Positions 52,285 through 64,000 of a stretch of 64,000 nt of DNA are shown piece by piece (the first letter of the stretch is position 1; each line of letters starts with the position of its first letter). The notes under the pieces are model-generated. The model was given only the letters and a program-made list of their open reading frames with translations. It was not told where the DNA came from and searched no databases. Origin of the DNA: Ilex aquifolium (Eukaryota > Streptophyta > Magnoliopsida > Aquifoliales > Aquifoliaceae); NCBI GenBank assembly GCA_951799425.1, contig OX637393.1, positions 1,116,001-1,180,000 on the forward strand. Direction: 5' to 3'. The position numbers and the translations under genes were made by a program.

Positions 52285-55200
52285 ATGAAATTCAATTCTG
52301 TTATGGCAAAGAAAAAGGTGACCCTGATCTACCAAGGCTCTTATGTGAGTGTTCTCTCTCTCTCTATCTCCCCGCCCCCCCCCCCCCCCTTTCCGCTCTC
52401 TCTTTTCTGATATATTTGATATTTTCTGTAGGTTATACTGGACAATGGGCTGGTAAGGCTCACAATACTAAAGCCACAAGGGTTATTAACTGGCATAAAG
52501 TATGGTGGAATGGACAACCTTTTAGACCTCATGTCAAGTGAATCAAGCAGAGGGTAACTTTCAAAAATGCACAGCTCAATTATATAGTAGAGAAAATTGG
52601 AACTTTCAAGTACTTTAACCATATTTCTTGCATATTGTGTGTATAGTTTATCAACAATATAGCATTTGTATTGTTGAAAACACTGAAGCCAATTTCATTT
52701 CAAGACTTTTTCGAATTTTTTTTAATCAAAGTTTAAGGAGGTCTATAAGTAAAGTATTAATTGATGTATAGAATAAAATCTTATATGACCATCTACTTGG
52801 TTGACTGATCATGATTACCATTCTGTAAACATTCAGTTATTGGGACATCAATTGGAGCTTGCCAGGAGGACAGGACAGATATCAGTTGTATGCATCTATT
52901 TTCACCTAGAAAAAAATTTCCTAATGTCTGTTGTGCTTTGTGCTGATAACAGCAAGACAACGAGTAAACCATGAAACTGAAACAAATTTCCTTCTATATT
53001 TCAGGTTGAAAGGATCTGAGTATAGCGTAATTTATATGAGTAACGATCAATTGGAGCTGTCGTTCAGGAGTACTTATGATCCTTCAACTCCAGGCATAAG
53101 ACTACCACTCAGTGTTGACCTGAGGTTTCCATTTGCAGAATCTTGTTGCGTTCATTCAGTATAACGCTTTCAAATGAATCTGTTTCATTTATTCTTCCCT
53201 TGGCCAGGTACATTTTGAGGAGTGGTGTTTCAGGCTTTTACTGCTATGCAATTTATGAACTTCCTCCTGGATGCCGCACCTTTGATCTTGCACAATCAAG
53301 AATGGTATTCAAGCTGCGACGAGAAAAGTAAAGTTTATCATTCATTAAATGATGCTGAGAGCTACTACCTCATAAAATGTATACTTACTTCATGTTAAAT
53401 TGAAGCAGGTTTCACTATATGGCAATCACTGATGAGAAGCAAAGAATTATGCCTATGCCAGAGGATCTACTACCAGATAGAAGCAAGCAGCTAATTGTGC
53501 CTGAATCGGTTTTGCTAGTAAATCCCATTAATCCTGATCTCAAAGGCGAGGTGGGTCCAGCGGAAAACAGTGGGTATGGGTGTGTGTTTGTGTTTGTGTT
53601 TGTGTGTAACCATGCAAAATATGACCATATAAATTCCAACAAACAGAATAAACCAACAAGGTCTTCACTCCTTTATGTAAATCCAAGCAGGTTGATGACA
53701 AATACCAGTATTCAATGGACAACAAAGATGGTGGAGTCCATGGCTGGATAAGTTCTGGTCCCATTGTTGGATTCTGGGTCATATTTCCCAGCCACGAGTT
53801 TCGGAGTGGGGGACCTACTAAGCAAAATCTCACAGTCCACACTGGCCCATTTTGCCTTGCTGTAAGTTTTCCATTACAAGTTCATGTTGCAAAATGCCTA
53901 AAACATTCAACATGCATAGACAATTGTATACGTTATTAAAGGTTAGTACCAATTAAAAGTTGTTTCAACCTCTAAATCCAACAAATTAAGTACTATAATT
54001 GTGACTGTTGGTTCCTCGGACTATTCCTTGAGTGATTTGCTGGCCTAATTGAACTCTACACATCAGACAATTTCCGTAATCTTATAACTTCAGCTCAGGG
54101 AAAGATGATAAGTTTCACATCTTAATCGATTCTTCTTAAATTCCTCGAGTGTAAGACTTGAACAGTACTTTGAACTCTTTGGATTTTGGTATAACAGATG
54201 TTTCATGGAACTCATTACATTGGGAATGATATATTAGCTCATTTTGAAGAGGGAGAAACATGGAGGAAAGTGTTTGGTCCCTTCTTTGTACATCTTAATT
54301 CGACACCCCATGTATCACAAGCATACAACTTGTGGATAGATGCCAAAAAGCAGGTATTATCTCATATCCACAATAGCATTGGCTTATAATTGTTCCATGA
54401 CCTTTACTGGACTGATGATTTGATTTACCATCAAAATACACAGTAAATTATAGAAACATATTTATTGACTGAAAACAGAAGGGGACAAGATTTTCTATTT
54501 TACAAGATTCAAATATATGTCCGTTGGCTCTACCTGCCTTCTATTTTGAGGCCATAATACTACAACAGATAACCAATATTTCCAGAGTAATTTGTAATTT
54601 GCTGATGCTTCTGAAGTAAATGACAATACAGTGTAGATGAAAACAAAAGCCTATGACCTTGCTAATGGGTATGTTTTGTGCATGGTTCATCCTAGAGGCT
54701 GTTTCAAGAATCACTATGGCCATATGATTTTGTCTCGTCACCAGGGGCGGAGGGAGGCATGGGCCAGGGTGGGCACGTGCCCCCCTTCAAAAAATTTTTT
54801 TTTTTTTTAGTTATGTATATATATTATATATTTGTATAGTATATTATTTGTGTCCACCCAAAATCCAATATAAAAATGTTAGGCCCACATTATTTATTCA
54901 AAAAAATTAAAAAATTAAGTCCATTTAAAACAAAAAAAATTTGAGTCCATCACTATCTACCCAAACTTATTAAAAAAATTAAAATTTTGACCTATCACAA
55001 TCCACCCAAACCTATTAAAAAAATAAAATTTTTGGCCCAACATTAAAAACAAAACTTTTGGCCCACCATATTTAATTGTGCCCACCATAATATTGTGTTT
55101 AGATGATATTGATTTAAATAGACTCATACCTAAATAATTGTTAACTTTTTGAACAATGTTATTGAAACCTAATTTTAGGACATAATACATTGCGATATTA

Positions 55201-58200
55201 AATATAATAGTCTTAATATTTAATAAATTCTACTGTCTATCCAATGGTCACAAACCATTGGGTCTCCATCAATTAAATCTCAAATTATGTACAACTAATA
55301 TAATTGTTAACTTTTAGACATGTCCGAATATGTTTTGAAAATATTGATGTTATTTTATAATTTTTTTAAAATTGTAGGGTTATTTTGTTATTATATAAAA
55401 ATGTGTGTCGTTATGTAGTAAATTATACGATCATAAATAGAAGATTGTTACCGTGATTTTATATATAAAAGAAATATTATTGATAAAATTAATTTGTAAC
55501 ACTTTCAAATAATAAAAGTATATCATGGTCAATTGTAAGTAATAATAATTAGTCGCATTCTCGATAAGAAATTTTAATTATTATTTTTTTATTTATGAGT
55601 ATATCGATTTTTAATCTTCTATGTTTTAAAAATATTAAATAAAAATTTATAAACTTTTACGGTCTATTAAAAAAAAATCAAGACATACTAGTGTGCCCAC
55701 CCTCAAAAAAAATTCTGGCTCCGCCCCTGCTCGTCACCCTATTATCTTGCTGCTAAAGAACGTGGTTCAGCTTCAGGACAACTTTTTGTCCAAGACAGGT
55801 AATGTGATGATGAACTAATTAGGTAATCTCTCAAGTAAATGTTGTGTCTCAAATTTAATTCCCTATCCTATCCCTTTGATCACCACTCCGAGCAAATGCC
55901 AAGCCCGAAAGGCAGCAAAGAATAAGATCTAAGGATATAAAGAATCTGTGACACAGCGAAAGGGGCTGTGATGATGCACAAATTGGTATTGCGCAAGATC
56001 AATAGTCAAGAATATGAATGGGTGCAATCGATGAGCAATAAACAGATTAAAGGCAAGACTATAAACAACAGTGAACGCAAAGATTTATAGTGTTTCGGTC
56101 CGGATGACCTACTCCACTCTCAGGAACGGCAGCGGTGGCCGGAGGTGTTTTATTGATGAATAATGTAGCCGGGAGAGTGACTCCGGGAGTATTACAGTGC
56201 TTGGGGAAGAGAGAACAATGTGCATAGTGAAGTATGTGAGGTATTGGAAGCTTGCCCTTACTCTTGAGAGGACTTACATTATATAGTTAGAATAAGGCGG
56301 TGAGGCGGTGACGTGAGGAAGGGGTCTTCCACTATTTTGGTACAATTTTAGTAGGAATAAATCTCTTTGGTAAGCACAGGTAGGAATAGATCTCCGTATC
56401 CCGATATTCTTTCCTCGTGCTCCTATTTCGTCGGAGGAAGATCCTAAGCTGGACTAGGAGGAGAAGCTCGGACTTGGTCTTGACCTTGGACTTGACTTGG
56501 AGTAGGCTTAGACTCATACAAGAGTCAAGAGGACAAGGGAAGACCAAGGGGGAGCCTTGGGCTTTGAGCTGGAGTGGCTGGACTTGGGTAGGAGTAGCAA
56601 GGAAAAGAGGGCGAAGGAGAGGACCAGGGACCAGCCTTGGGCGGCGCCTGGCTTGGGTGACCCCTAGGCGGCACCCCTTTGGCTCCCCTCTTGGGCGTTG
56701 GCCTTTGGTGCTTTGGATCTTGAGTTGACCCAATTTTGATTGGACCTTTCTTTGGGCTTTCTTGGCTTGTTTAAATTGGACTTGACCTAGTTAAATCCGG
56801 CCTCATCAGGCTGTATTTGCTTTTTTTCCTTTTTATACAATTGAGCAACTTGCTCTAGTCAAAAGTACTTTTTCATGGATCTATGAATCACGAGGTGCGA
56901 AGACTGATTTTATGAGCAGTTTGGGGGGCAAGTTTGAGAGATTAGGTGGCAGGTTTAGTTTGAACTCTGATAAAAGTTGTACGTTTTAGATTTATCATCT
57001 AATTGTCCTTGTACTGGGATAGGGGCACTAGTGATTTGCTAGTATTCTTCTGTCCATAAAAAAAAAAAAAATTGCCCCTTCTCCCTTAACTATTTTCTGC
57101 AGCAACCTTGATCTTTGACACTCAATCCTCAGAGATAATGAATCTTTTCCACAGCATTTCTGATCATTTTATTGACACTAACTTTTTAACTTGTGGTCAA
57201 ATTACTCCAGGTTTGTATCTGGTTCCCTTATTCCTGCGAAATATGCATATATTGGTCTATCAGCTGCAAGAACCGAAGGGTTCTGGCAAATAGAAAGCAA
57301 GGTAATACTTTGATGTAAGTTCTATAGCTCCAACAGTCCTTTCAAAACATACTTACAATAGAACTTCTGAGATGAAAAGTTTGGTGTCATACAGGAATAT
57401 CAATTTTGGGTACAAACAGATTTAAATGGAAATTTTATGATCAAGAATGTTATTCCTGGAGTCTATGGACTCCATGGCTGGGTTCCTGGTTTTATTGGTG
57501 ATTACCTTGGCAAGGACCTTGTTACCATCTCCTCAGGTACTATTATATTACTCCTTTCAGTCTGCAGAAACCGAAAACATGGTCTATAATATTAAAAATA
57601 ATATGTTTCTATGTAAGGCATATTGACTCCTGAACCTTGAGCTAATCTTCAACCTATCAACAAATGTAACCTCAGAAGACATGACCAAATAATCCCAACA
57701 CATAGGTAAATATTGCAAATATCCCTCAGCATCTGCATTTTGCCATACTGAATGTTGATGTTACTCAGGTTCACAAACACAGCTTGGCAATTTGGTCTAT
57801 GTTCCGATCAGAGATGGTCCAACTGTATGGGAGATTGGCTTCCCAGATCGAACAGCTATTGGTTACTATGTTCCTAATGTGAATCCGATGTATGTCAACA
57901 AGTTATTTCTTAACAGCCCCGAGAAGTAAGCGACTCTAACTGCTTTGTGTAATAACTTGCAGTTGCTTGAGAAACCTATATATTGAAGTGACACAAAAAA
58001 TGCCAAACACAATCATTTTATAAACTTTGTCAAGCAATGATAACTTTGTCATCTGGTTTAATAACTTTGTTCCAAACTAAAGAAAAACAGTGCTACTGTA
58101 GCATCGTTTAAAGTTGAGCTGGGGATTTAATTGCAAGCACCAAATAATTTGTTTCAGTGCTGAAAATTTACAGGTACAGGCAATATGGCTTGTGGGACAG

Positions 58201-58920
58201 ATACACGAACATACACCCTGATCATGATCAAGCTTTTACTGTGGGCATCAATGATCCGAAGAAAGACTGGTTCTTTGCTCAAGTGGACAGGTCTTTCCTT
58301 CTCTGTCCTCTCCATCCTCATGAATTAGATTTTCACATAGATGCATCTTTATATTTGTTGATTAATGGAAATGTAAACAGGAGGGGTGCAAACAAGTATC
58401 TCCCATCAACATGGAAAATTAAGTTTAATCTTAGTTCAGTTACCAGAGGAACTTACACGCTGAGGTTGGCTATCGCATCAGCAACCCGTTCTAATCTTCA
58501 GGTAGTAGCATTACATTTTGTTGCATCTACGTTATTTAACCACTTTGAGTTGTCCCGAATTACATTTCCAACATATATAGTAACCGGATAAAGTTTATTG
58601 TTGTTAAGGTCCATGCCAATCATATGGACACAGACCACCTGGTTTTCCAAGTGTTGAATTTAGGGTCAGATAACACTGTATGTCGACATGGAGTGCATGG
58701 ACTCTACCGGTTTTTTAACGTTGACATAACGTCATCATTGTTGATGGAGGGAGACAATTCCATACTGCTCACTCAAGCGAGGGGTGGAGATGCACTTTGT
58801 GGAATCATATATGATTATGTAAGGCTAGAAGCTCCAGCAACCTCAAAAATGAGCAATTTCAATAGCGAAGCATCAGATTTTGATGCAAACTTCATCGAAA
58901 TAAATATTGATCAAGAATGA
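52285..58920 (+). CDS. Rhamnogalacturonate lyase (PL4-type); exon 9 interrupted by a MITE
   Basis: It cleaves rhamnogalacturonan I of pectin by beta-elimination. I trace 15 coding exons: 52285-52344, 52432-52553, 52837-52887, 53005-53124, 53208-53327, 53409-53550, 53691-53861, 54198-54353, 54696-54741 plus 55738-55798 (one exon split by the MITE), 57211-57301, 57395-57536, 57769-57925, 58174-58290, 58381-58501, 58609-58920. Without the MITE this gives 662 aa, as usual for plant members. Motifs are VILDNGLVRLTILKPQG, SSRGYWDINWSLPGG, GVHGWISSGPIVGFW and FHGTHYIGNDILAHFEEGE in the catalytic domain. YAYIGLSAARTEGFW, GVYGLHGWVPGFIGDY (fibronectin-III-like) and a C-terminal carbohydrate-binding-like domain follow. 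No signal peptide is evident after the chosen ATG. The MITE lies at the codons for FVSSPYYL and brings a stop within about 20 codons, so the present allele is probably null or yields only the catalytic part. Confidence 0.85.
52353..52390 (+). repeat. CT repeat and poly-C tract in lyase intron 1
   Basis: (CT)n, then 'atctccccg' and 17 C in a short (87-bp) intron. It is pyrimidine-rich and may act as part of the polypyrimidine tract before the acceptor at 52431. Confidence 0.6.
54742..55729. mobile_element. hAT MITE (CAGGGGCGGAG family) inside lyase exon 9
   Basis: The ends caggggcggag and ctccgcccctg are inverted repeats, with subterminal 'agggtgggcac' facing 'gtgcccaccct'. A perfect 8-bp duplication ctcgtcac (54734-54741 and 55730-55737) flanks it. 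The 988-bp body is AT-rich and non-coding. The family matches the MITE in the F-box gene at 42762. The intact duplication suggests a recent insertion. Confidence 0.92.
55969..56808. mobile_element. Solo LTR in intron 9 of the lyase gene
   Basis: It begins tgatgatgcacaaattgg and ends cctcatca (TG...CA), flanked by a perfect 5-bp duplication ggctg (55964-55968 and 56809-56813). At 840 bp it shares its first 14 bases and general plan with the solo LTR at 20477-21004. The perfect duplication suggests it is younger than that copy. Long frames on both strands here are compositional artefacts of the GC-richer 3' half. Confidence 0.85.
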
Positions 58921-60964
58921 AGAAAAGAAAGTGTGTTTACCCAAGGCAAGTAGTTGAGGGCTCCTAACGGAGTTTGTCAAACCAGCAGCCTGTAACTTTG
59001 TAGCCTCCTGTCTGCATGCTGCAAAATGTTGTAGTCATGGCATCACCACCAGTTAACCAAACTTCTGTAATCATTCCGTCAATATGTGTATACTGATAGA
59101 CTCAATTTATTTGACAGCATAATGCAAAATCACTCATTGTGGATCATATCCTTGCCATACTAGGTTTGATGGATTGCACATTTTCTACTGTTCAGACATA
59201 TATTTCAGGAACTTTCTCTCTGTTGATGTTGTTATGAGTGGCAGATGATAATTTTGTTGTAACCATCTCTCGTAGGCAATGTTTTTGTATGTAGCAGAAC
59301 TGAAGAAGATAATTCCTCATACCATTTACAGCGAATCAACAACCCCTCCGGGCTTTTAAGGATAGGGGTGCTACTTGGGCAGGTTGAGAGATCAATCCTA
59401 ACCTAACCTTAACTATATAATCCTTAACCTTAACTTTAACCATAACTCGGCCTCAATTCAAGGGACTCATCCTGAGTATTGTTTAAATTTAATTCGAGCG
59501 AGCTTAGGTTGAATTTGGGTTACATAATTTGGACTAATTTCGAGTTAGAATTCGGGTTGGGTTCGCTCAAGTCCGAAATTAGTCTGTTGTTCTAAACCTT
59601 GTATATACTACATAGTATTCGCCTAAAGTAATAACCAACAACTTCGATCAAATGTTTAACATAAATACCGTAGTATTTAAAACATAAAAATCAATGTTTA
59701 ACATAAAGACATAATAAGCTAATGTTTAACAAAAGACTAAACCTAGTGTTTTAACTTGTAAGTTATATTGATTTATATATTTATTTTTAAATATATTCGG
59801 GTCAAGCTCAATTTAATATTTGGGTTGAACCCGATTTATATATTTTGGTTGAATCCATAACCCGAGACCTCAACATGGTACTGTCTGAATTTAATTCAAG
59901 TTGGTGTTTTTCTGCTCAGGCCCAACTCAAGTATTAAAAACCTCAACTCAAGTCTTATTTTTCCCTTATTGGGGTCGGGTTGAATTCGGGTTAGCCCACC
60001 CAAGATGGACAAAGACAAGATTAAATGGAATATTAGAATAATATGTAATTTTATCTAGTATTTGACAATACACTACATAAATATTGGATAGTAATTATTT
60101 AGTCCAAATAGTTGTTTGGTTATTGAATTATTTCATCGTATAAATATTGAATTAACAAAAATACCAACAATCAGTGTTTGTTACGTTGATGACAGCTTGA
60201 TTTTATCAGTTATGAGGTTATAATAGTAAATATGTACAATAATATATTTGAGTTAGATTATAATATCATCTCTCCCGCTGGTATTAAAATACTTCCATAA
60301 TACAGCTTTATGGTACAAAAAACATTCAATAAACATACGATTAATTTACATTTTTAAAATTAATACGGAATTAAATTTATCTACCAAATAAAGTATTATA
60401 CTCAATTAAATAAATAATAGTACAATCTAATATTTAATTCACTCATAATACGTTTACCAAACGAGTCCATAGTGTGCCAAGTAATGTGACTTGCCATTAA
60501 GCCCAAACCAGTGTCTTGTAGCTACCAACTTTGCCGAAAAATTTTTGATTTAACCAGCATATTGGCTCTCCAAATTGGAGGAACCTTATTTCTTAGCCAA
60601 CATTTTGAGGGGGCCAAAAAACAATTCCTGAAAGAATGCGAAAAAGATGCAAACATATTTGTAATTTGGTGCTAGGAATTCCTGGACAACATACTTTTTG
60701 TAGGGGAAAAAAAAAACAAAAAGAAAAAAGTAAATAAACAGCCTAGCAGAAGAGATGTAAGCAAAAGAAAATATGCGCAAACTTACCATTTCCACAAAGA
60801 AGTTTCTTACAAAATGTGGAAAACAATGCCCCCATCCAAAAATTACAAGCCCTTCTCACCATTTCAGCAGTCATATGTACAAAAAAAAAAAAAGCACACC
60901 AAGTATGCTACAATTGAAGAGCCAAAAAACCCATCAGCAGTTCACTATTCCCAGATACAATCAC
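58921..60964. other. 3' UTR of the lyase gene and intergenic DNA between convergent genes
   Basis: The first 250-300 bases are the probable 3' UTR. From about 59365 to 60005 lies an old repeat: 'ggggtgctacttgggcaggt' at the start and many cgggtt/aacccg words, ending near 'ttagcccacccaagatgg'; its ends are not well defined. At about 60430-60470 'cataatacgtttaccaaacg' looks like a MITE end without a partner. No gene was found. Confidence 0.4.
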
Positions 60965-62716
60965 TTACTGGGGACAAATTGTTAAAACCAGGCCATAATG
61001 ATCACTAGGCAAAACAGGGAGCACCAGTTTCTGAACCTCCTTTTTCACTTTCTTCTCCTTACAATACGATAACCCTTGTATTGCCTCCATGCCAATCATC
61101 TCAATTCCAGTTATCTTGAAATCATGCAAATTGCATACAAATCGATCCAGCCGCTTTTGCAGAGTCCGGTTACCAGTCAACATCTTGTTGGACTTGGTAT
61201 CATATGTCCATCCATTTTCTCCAGGCTTTAGCTGTGCCCAGGCATCAGTCCACCCATCCGGTAAGGGGAATTGACCATCCGACTTGTCATCCCAATTCAT
61301 ATCACCACAAAAAATCGCGTTTGGATTTTTCTTAAGAATGTCTAGGGCCTCCTTCGCCTGATCTACACGTTCCTTGCTGTACATCTGATCCCATTTGGGA
61401 GGGGCTGGGCAGGGACTCTCAAGATGGCTAGTTGCAACAATCAACGGCATGCCTTTCTTAACTTCAACCTCAGCAACACAAAGTTCTCTTCCCATTACAG
61501 AATTGCTGAAAGGTATGCAGCTGTAGGCTTTTACTGGCAGTTTACTTAACTGCCAATTTAATTGCATACAAGTGTCACCTTCTTAGCATCTTCATGAACC
61601 ACAATAAGCTAGCCAAGTTATATATAGAGAGAGAGATGCTTATGATCACTCTTTAACACTTTTCCATATTGAATCATTGAATGTTAGAAGCAAGTATACT
61701 AGATATATTTTGAGCAGTAACATGATGGTGAGAATATGCAATAAATAATGTTCAAGAACAGCAAAGTTTTCAGAAGTCCAGAGACAAGGTATTATATGAT
61801 TAAGTGATTAGGGTAGCAGCTTTATATAAGTCCACCAATACTGATGATTGTGTGTGGCCCAACAAAAGCATTCCGGTAGAACAACTTTTTACTGAGCTCA
61901 ATGCCTGAAACAGTGCAAGCATAGATGGCGGTGTTCCAATAAAGGTATTCTGAGATGCTCTTTACAAATGACTAAACATCATTTTATCAATCCCAATCCC
62001 TTATGTATTGAATTCTGTATGGAACATAATAATGACGGATACAAATCTTCTCCAATACACTTTTTCTTCAAATTTGTTCTTTGCACATCATTCACCAGTA
62101 ATGAGTAAGGGACTCACTTGTATACAATGGGTCTCACTTGAATGCATGGTAGATGATCCAACAATATGGAAATTGAAGAAAAAGTGTGTTGGAAGGGATC
62201 TTATTCCCATAATGAATAAGGGAAATTATTCTATCCATCTGACCTAGATTATTTTCTCCTTTATGAAAACCAACCAAACATGTCAAAATGGACCCTAAAT
62301 GAGAAGAGGATACAAAATCGCACCTGCATGCAGAAATATGGTCTCGTAAAAGCCATCTCATTTGAAACCGAGCAACTGTATGCCTTCCACCATCTGGATT
62401 GCTGAAAAATGTCATATATATTGGGAGTAACCTCCTGCAGAAGGAAGTAGGCATAGTTACAAAGAACAATTCAGATGAGACTTCAAGCACATGTAAAATA
62501 AGTTATAAGCTGAGAGTGAGAAAAACCTGGAAGCATATCAGATCTGGGGAATGCAGTTGAATAAGGTCACCCAAAGCTTTCATCCTTTTATGCATCTCGA
62601 GGTCTTCTCGGAACCAAACATTATAACTCAAAATCTTCCATGTTGCAAAATCTTTGCCTGAGGAAGTTTCATCTGCCACAAGTTCAATTGATCTTAAGTA
62701 TTGTGCAAGGTATAAA
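60965..62716 (-). CDS. TDP2: Tyrosyl-DNA phosphodiesterase 2-like protein, 3' part (5' end not found)
   Basis: An endonuclease/exonuclease/phosphatase-fold enzyme expected to remove topoisomerase II peptides from DNA 5' ends. Exons identified (minus strand) are 62716-62527, 62434-62324 and 61549-60965, in phase, giving about 295 residues to the stop. All four signature regions of the TDP2 catalytic fold are visible: ILSYNVWF (first Asn), CFQ joined to EVTPNIYD (metal-binding Glu, across an exon border), GDMNWDD, and LPSDHYGLVLTI (SDH). SHLESPCPAP also fits. Plant TDP2 proteins are longer, with N-terminal zinc-finger-like sequence; those exons must lie above 62717 or outside the window. The phrase 'YFCMQ' joins LSKLPVK cleanly. 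The gene runs towards the lyase gene (convergent). Confidence 0.9.
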
Positions 62717-64000
62717 CTGCAGGGTCCGATATTCAAACATAGGAAAAAAGGAAAAATGAAGAAAAGAAAAGCGGGAAAAAAAAAAACAATCAAAATGACA
62801 AATTCTGTGAGGCTTACCAAATAAAGAGTTCCTTAATGGCAACTTCTATTGTTTTCATATGACGCAAACACAGAAGGGTTGCATTTGGAACAAACTTTAA
62901 TCTATAGTTTGATCTGTTCAAAATTTTATGATCTAACCTATGAAGTAGGATCCGCAGCTATCCTTGAGCATTGGCACCAATTAAAATATGCTCACCCAAA
63001 TAATAACACCTAATGTGAAGAAACCAAATATATTCTCTTCATTAAACCCAGAGAACCTCACAAGGAACTAAGAGTGTCGAGAAGCTAAGTCAAGGAGGAC
63101 TTTTCCAACAACAATCTGATGTATCATTGGCAGCAAACAATCAAACTCAATAGAACGTTATCCTTGTCCCTACTATTTTTTGAGTTAAAATATATGAGTC
63201 AAATTTGCGCATTGTATTCTAGTCATATTTTATGTTAAACCTAGGACTATCATATTGCTTTTGATCCCTTACTCGAAGATAATTTCAGACAACCTCTATT
63301 GTCCAATTGTCAAGAATGGATATCACATCAGTTATTCTAACTGGTGCAGCTATAGGTCTTCTATATATATGTTCTAACATCAAGCTACAAAATAAAAATT
63401 CTCACTCCAACAAACTCTCTTTCGTCACTACACTTTGTTGTCACCTCTGTTGTTCATTGAAGTCTTTCATGTAGCTTTAGCCTATAAATGCATGAAACTA
63501 AATTAAACCTTTCCTCGCAAAAAATGGCAAGACTAAGAATACAAAAGAAAAGATTATAACAGATACAGAGAAGAAACATGCTGCCCAAGATTCGGTACCA
63601 CTACCCCTGAAAAAGCATAACACAAGAAGCACGTCAATAACCACCAACCAAAGAACACCAAAAACATTTGAAATCGGATAGAAGAATAAAACTGAGATAA
63701 ACTAAGAGAGACTATGCTACTTAACAGTTAATATCGTGAATTTACACATGCTAAAAACACAATTCAAGCCATCCGAACCCATATGCCTAAACTGAAAACC
63801 CCAAACCTGAATATATAATCACAGGGACATAATATTCAATAGGTTCACACATATCATAGAAAGGGTCCTCATTTGAACCAATTAACTGGTCTAATAAAAC
63901 AAACTCACCAACACGCACATATACAATCCAGAACTCAGCATATAAATTCAAGAGATTTGAATTTAACCCGACAACAGCATTTAGTTCTCCATAAATGGTA
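62717..64000 (-). other. Upstream intron or 5' region of the TDP2-like gene
   Basis: A phase-compatible acceptor at 62717 shows that at least one more exon precedes. I could not identify it in the remaining 1.3 kb, which is AT-rich and has no convincing open frame. It is either a long intron or the missing exons are very short. Confidence 0.4.

Noticed and set aside
54742-55729. Possibility that the insertion in the lyase gene is an intron or LTR element
   Set aside because: Perfect inverted ends and an 8-bp duplication identify a hAT MITE; the flanking codons join without gap, so this is exon, not intron.
56332-56733. Open frames of 133 and 103 aa on opposite strands
   Set aside because: They lie within the GC-richer part of a solo LTR and have biased Gly/Arg/Pro composition. 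No known domain.

Overview
This window is nuclear DNA from a eudicot plant. It is AT-rich, the genes have many introns with GT-AG borders, the leaders contain introns, the tRNA-Phe is of plant type, and tRNA-derived SINEs and MITEs are frequent. No bacterial or organelle-style gene organisation is visible.

Layout. Positions 1-7023 are almost wholly one giant foldback (inverted-repeat) element built of concentric shells of tandem repeats. Positions 7.0-10.3 kb are AT-rich intergenic DNA with transposon scraps. Positions 10.3-17.5 kb hold an intact plant aspartic proteinase (APA1/phytepsin type with a saposin-like insert; 13 coding exons, 513 aa). Positions 17.5-24.4 kb are a repeat-rich spacer: a PIF/Harbinger-like MITE carrying a heptamer array, SINEs, a solo LTR and old duplicated AT-rich DNA. 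Positions 24.4-26.1 kb (minus strand) hold a single-coding-exon gene of the family annotated 'probable F-box protein At4g22030', although I see no F-box in it. Positions 26.1-31 kb are again spacer with a dimeric-headed SINE, a hAT MITE and a Tourist-like MITE, several with intact target-site duplications (TSDs).

Positions 31-49 kb are a local segmental duplication, all on the minus strand. The unit is an F-box/LRR/FBD gene followed, in rising coordinates, by the 3' end of the glycine-cleavage T-protein gene. Copy 1 keeps only fragments (31.0-33.0 kb). Copy 2 has an F-box gene with one frameshift (33.6-35.2 kb) and a T-protein remnant (41.2 kb), split apart by a second shell-structured repeat element (about 35.5-40.3 kb). 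Copy 3 has an F-box gene broken by a hAT MITE (41.5-43.8 kb) and the only complete T-protein gene (45.45-48.83 kb, 3 coding exons, 408 aa, mitochondrial, photorespiration).

Positions 49-64 kb contain SINE pieces, a possible MITE, a tRNA-Phe(GAA) gene (51458-51530), a 15-exon rhamnogalacturonate lyase gene (52.3-58.9 kb) whose ninth coding exon is interrupted by a 988-bp hAT MITE and whose next intron holds an 840-bp solo LTR, and the 3' part of a TDP2-type phosphodiesterase gene (60.97-62.72 kb, minus strand, 5' end not found).

The genes do not form a pathway. The aspartic proteinase acts in vacuoles, the T-protein in mitochondria, the lyase on pectin, TDP2 on DNA-protein adducts, and the F-box/FBD proteins would be SCF ubiquitin-ligase adaptors. 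From memory, the T-protein, TDP2-like and APA1 genes also lie close together on Arabidopsis chromosome 1, so they may be an old conserved block. The most unusual content is the pair of large shell-structured foldback-type elements, with arms that show two-monomer higher-order repeat organisation, and the triplicated F-box/T-protein block.
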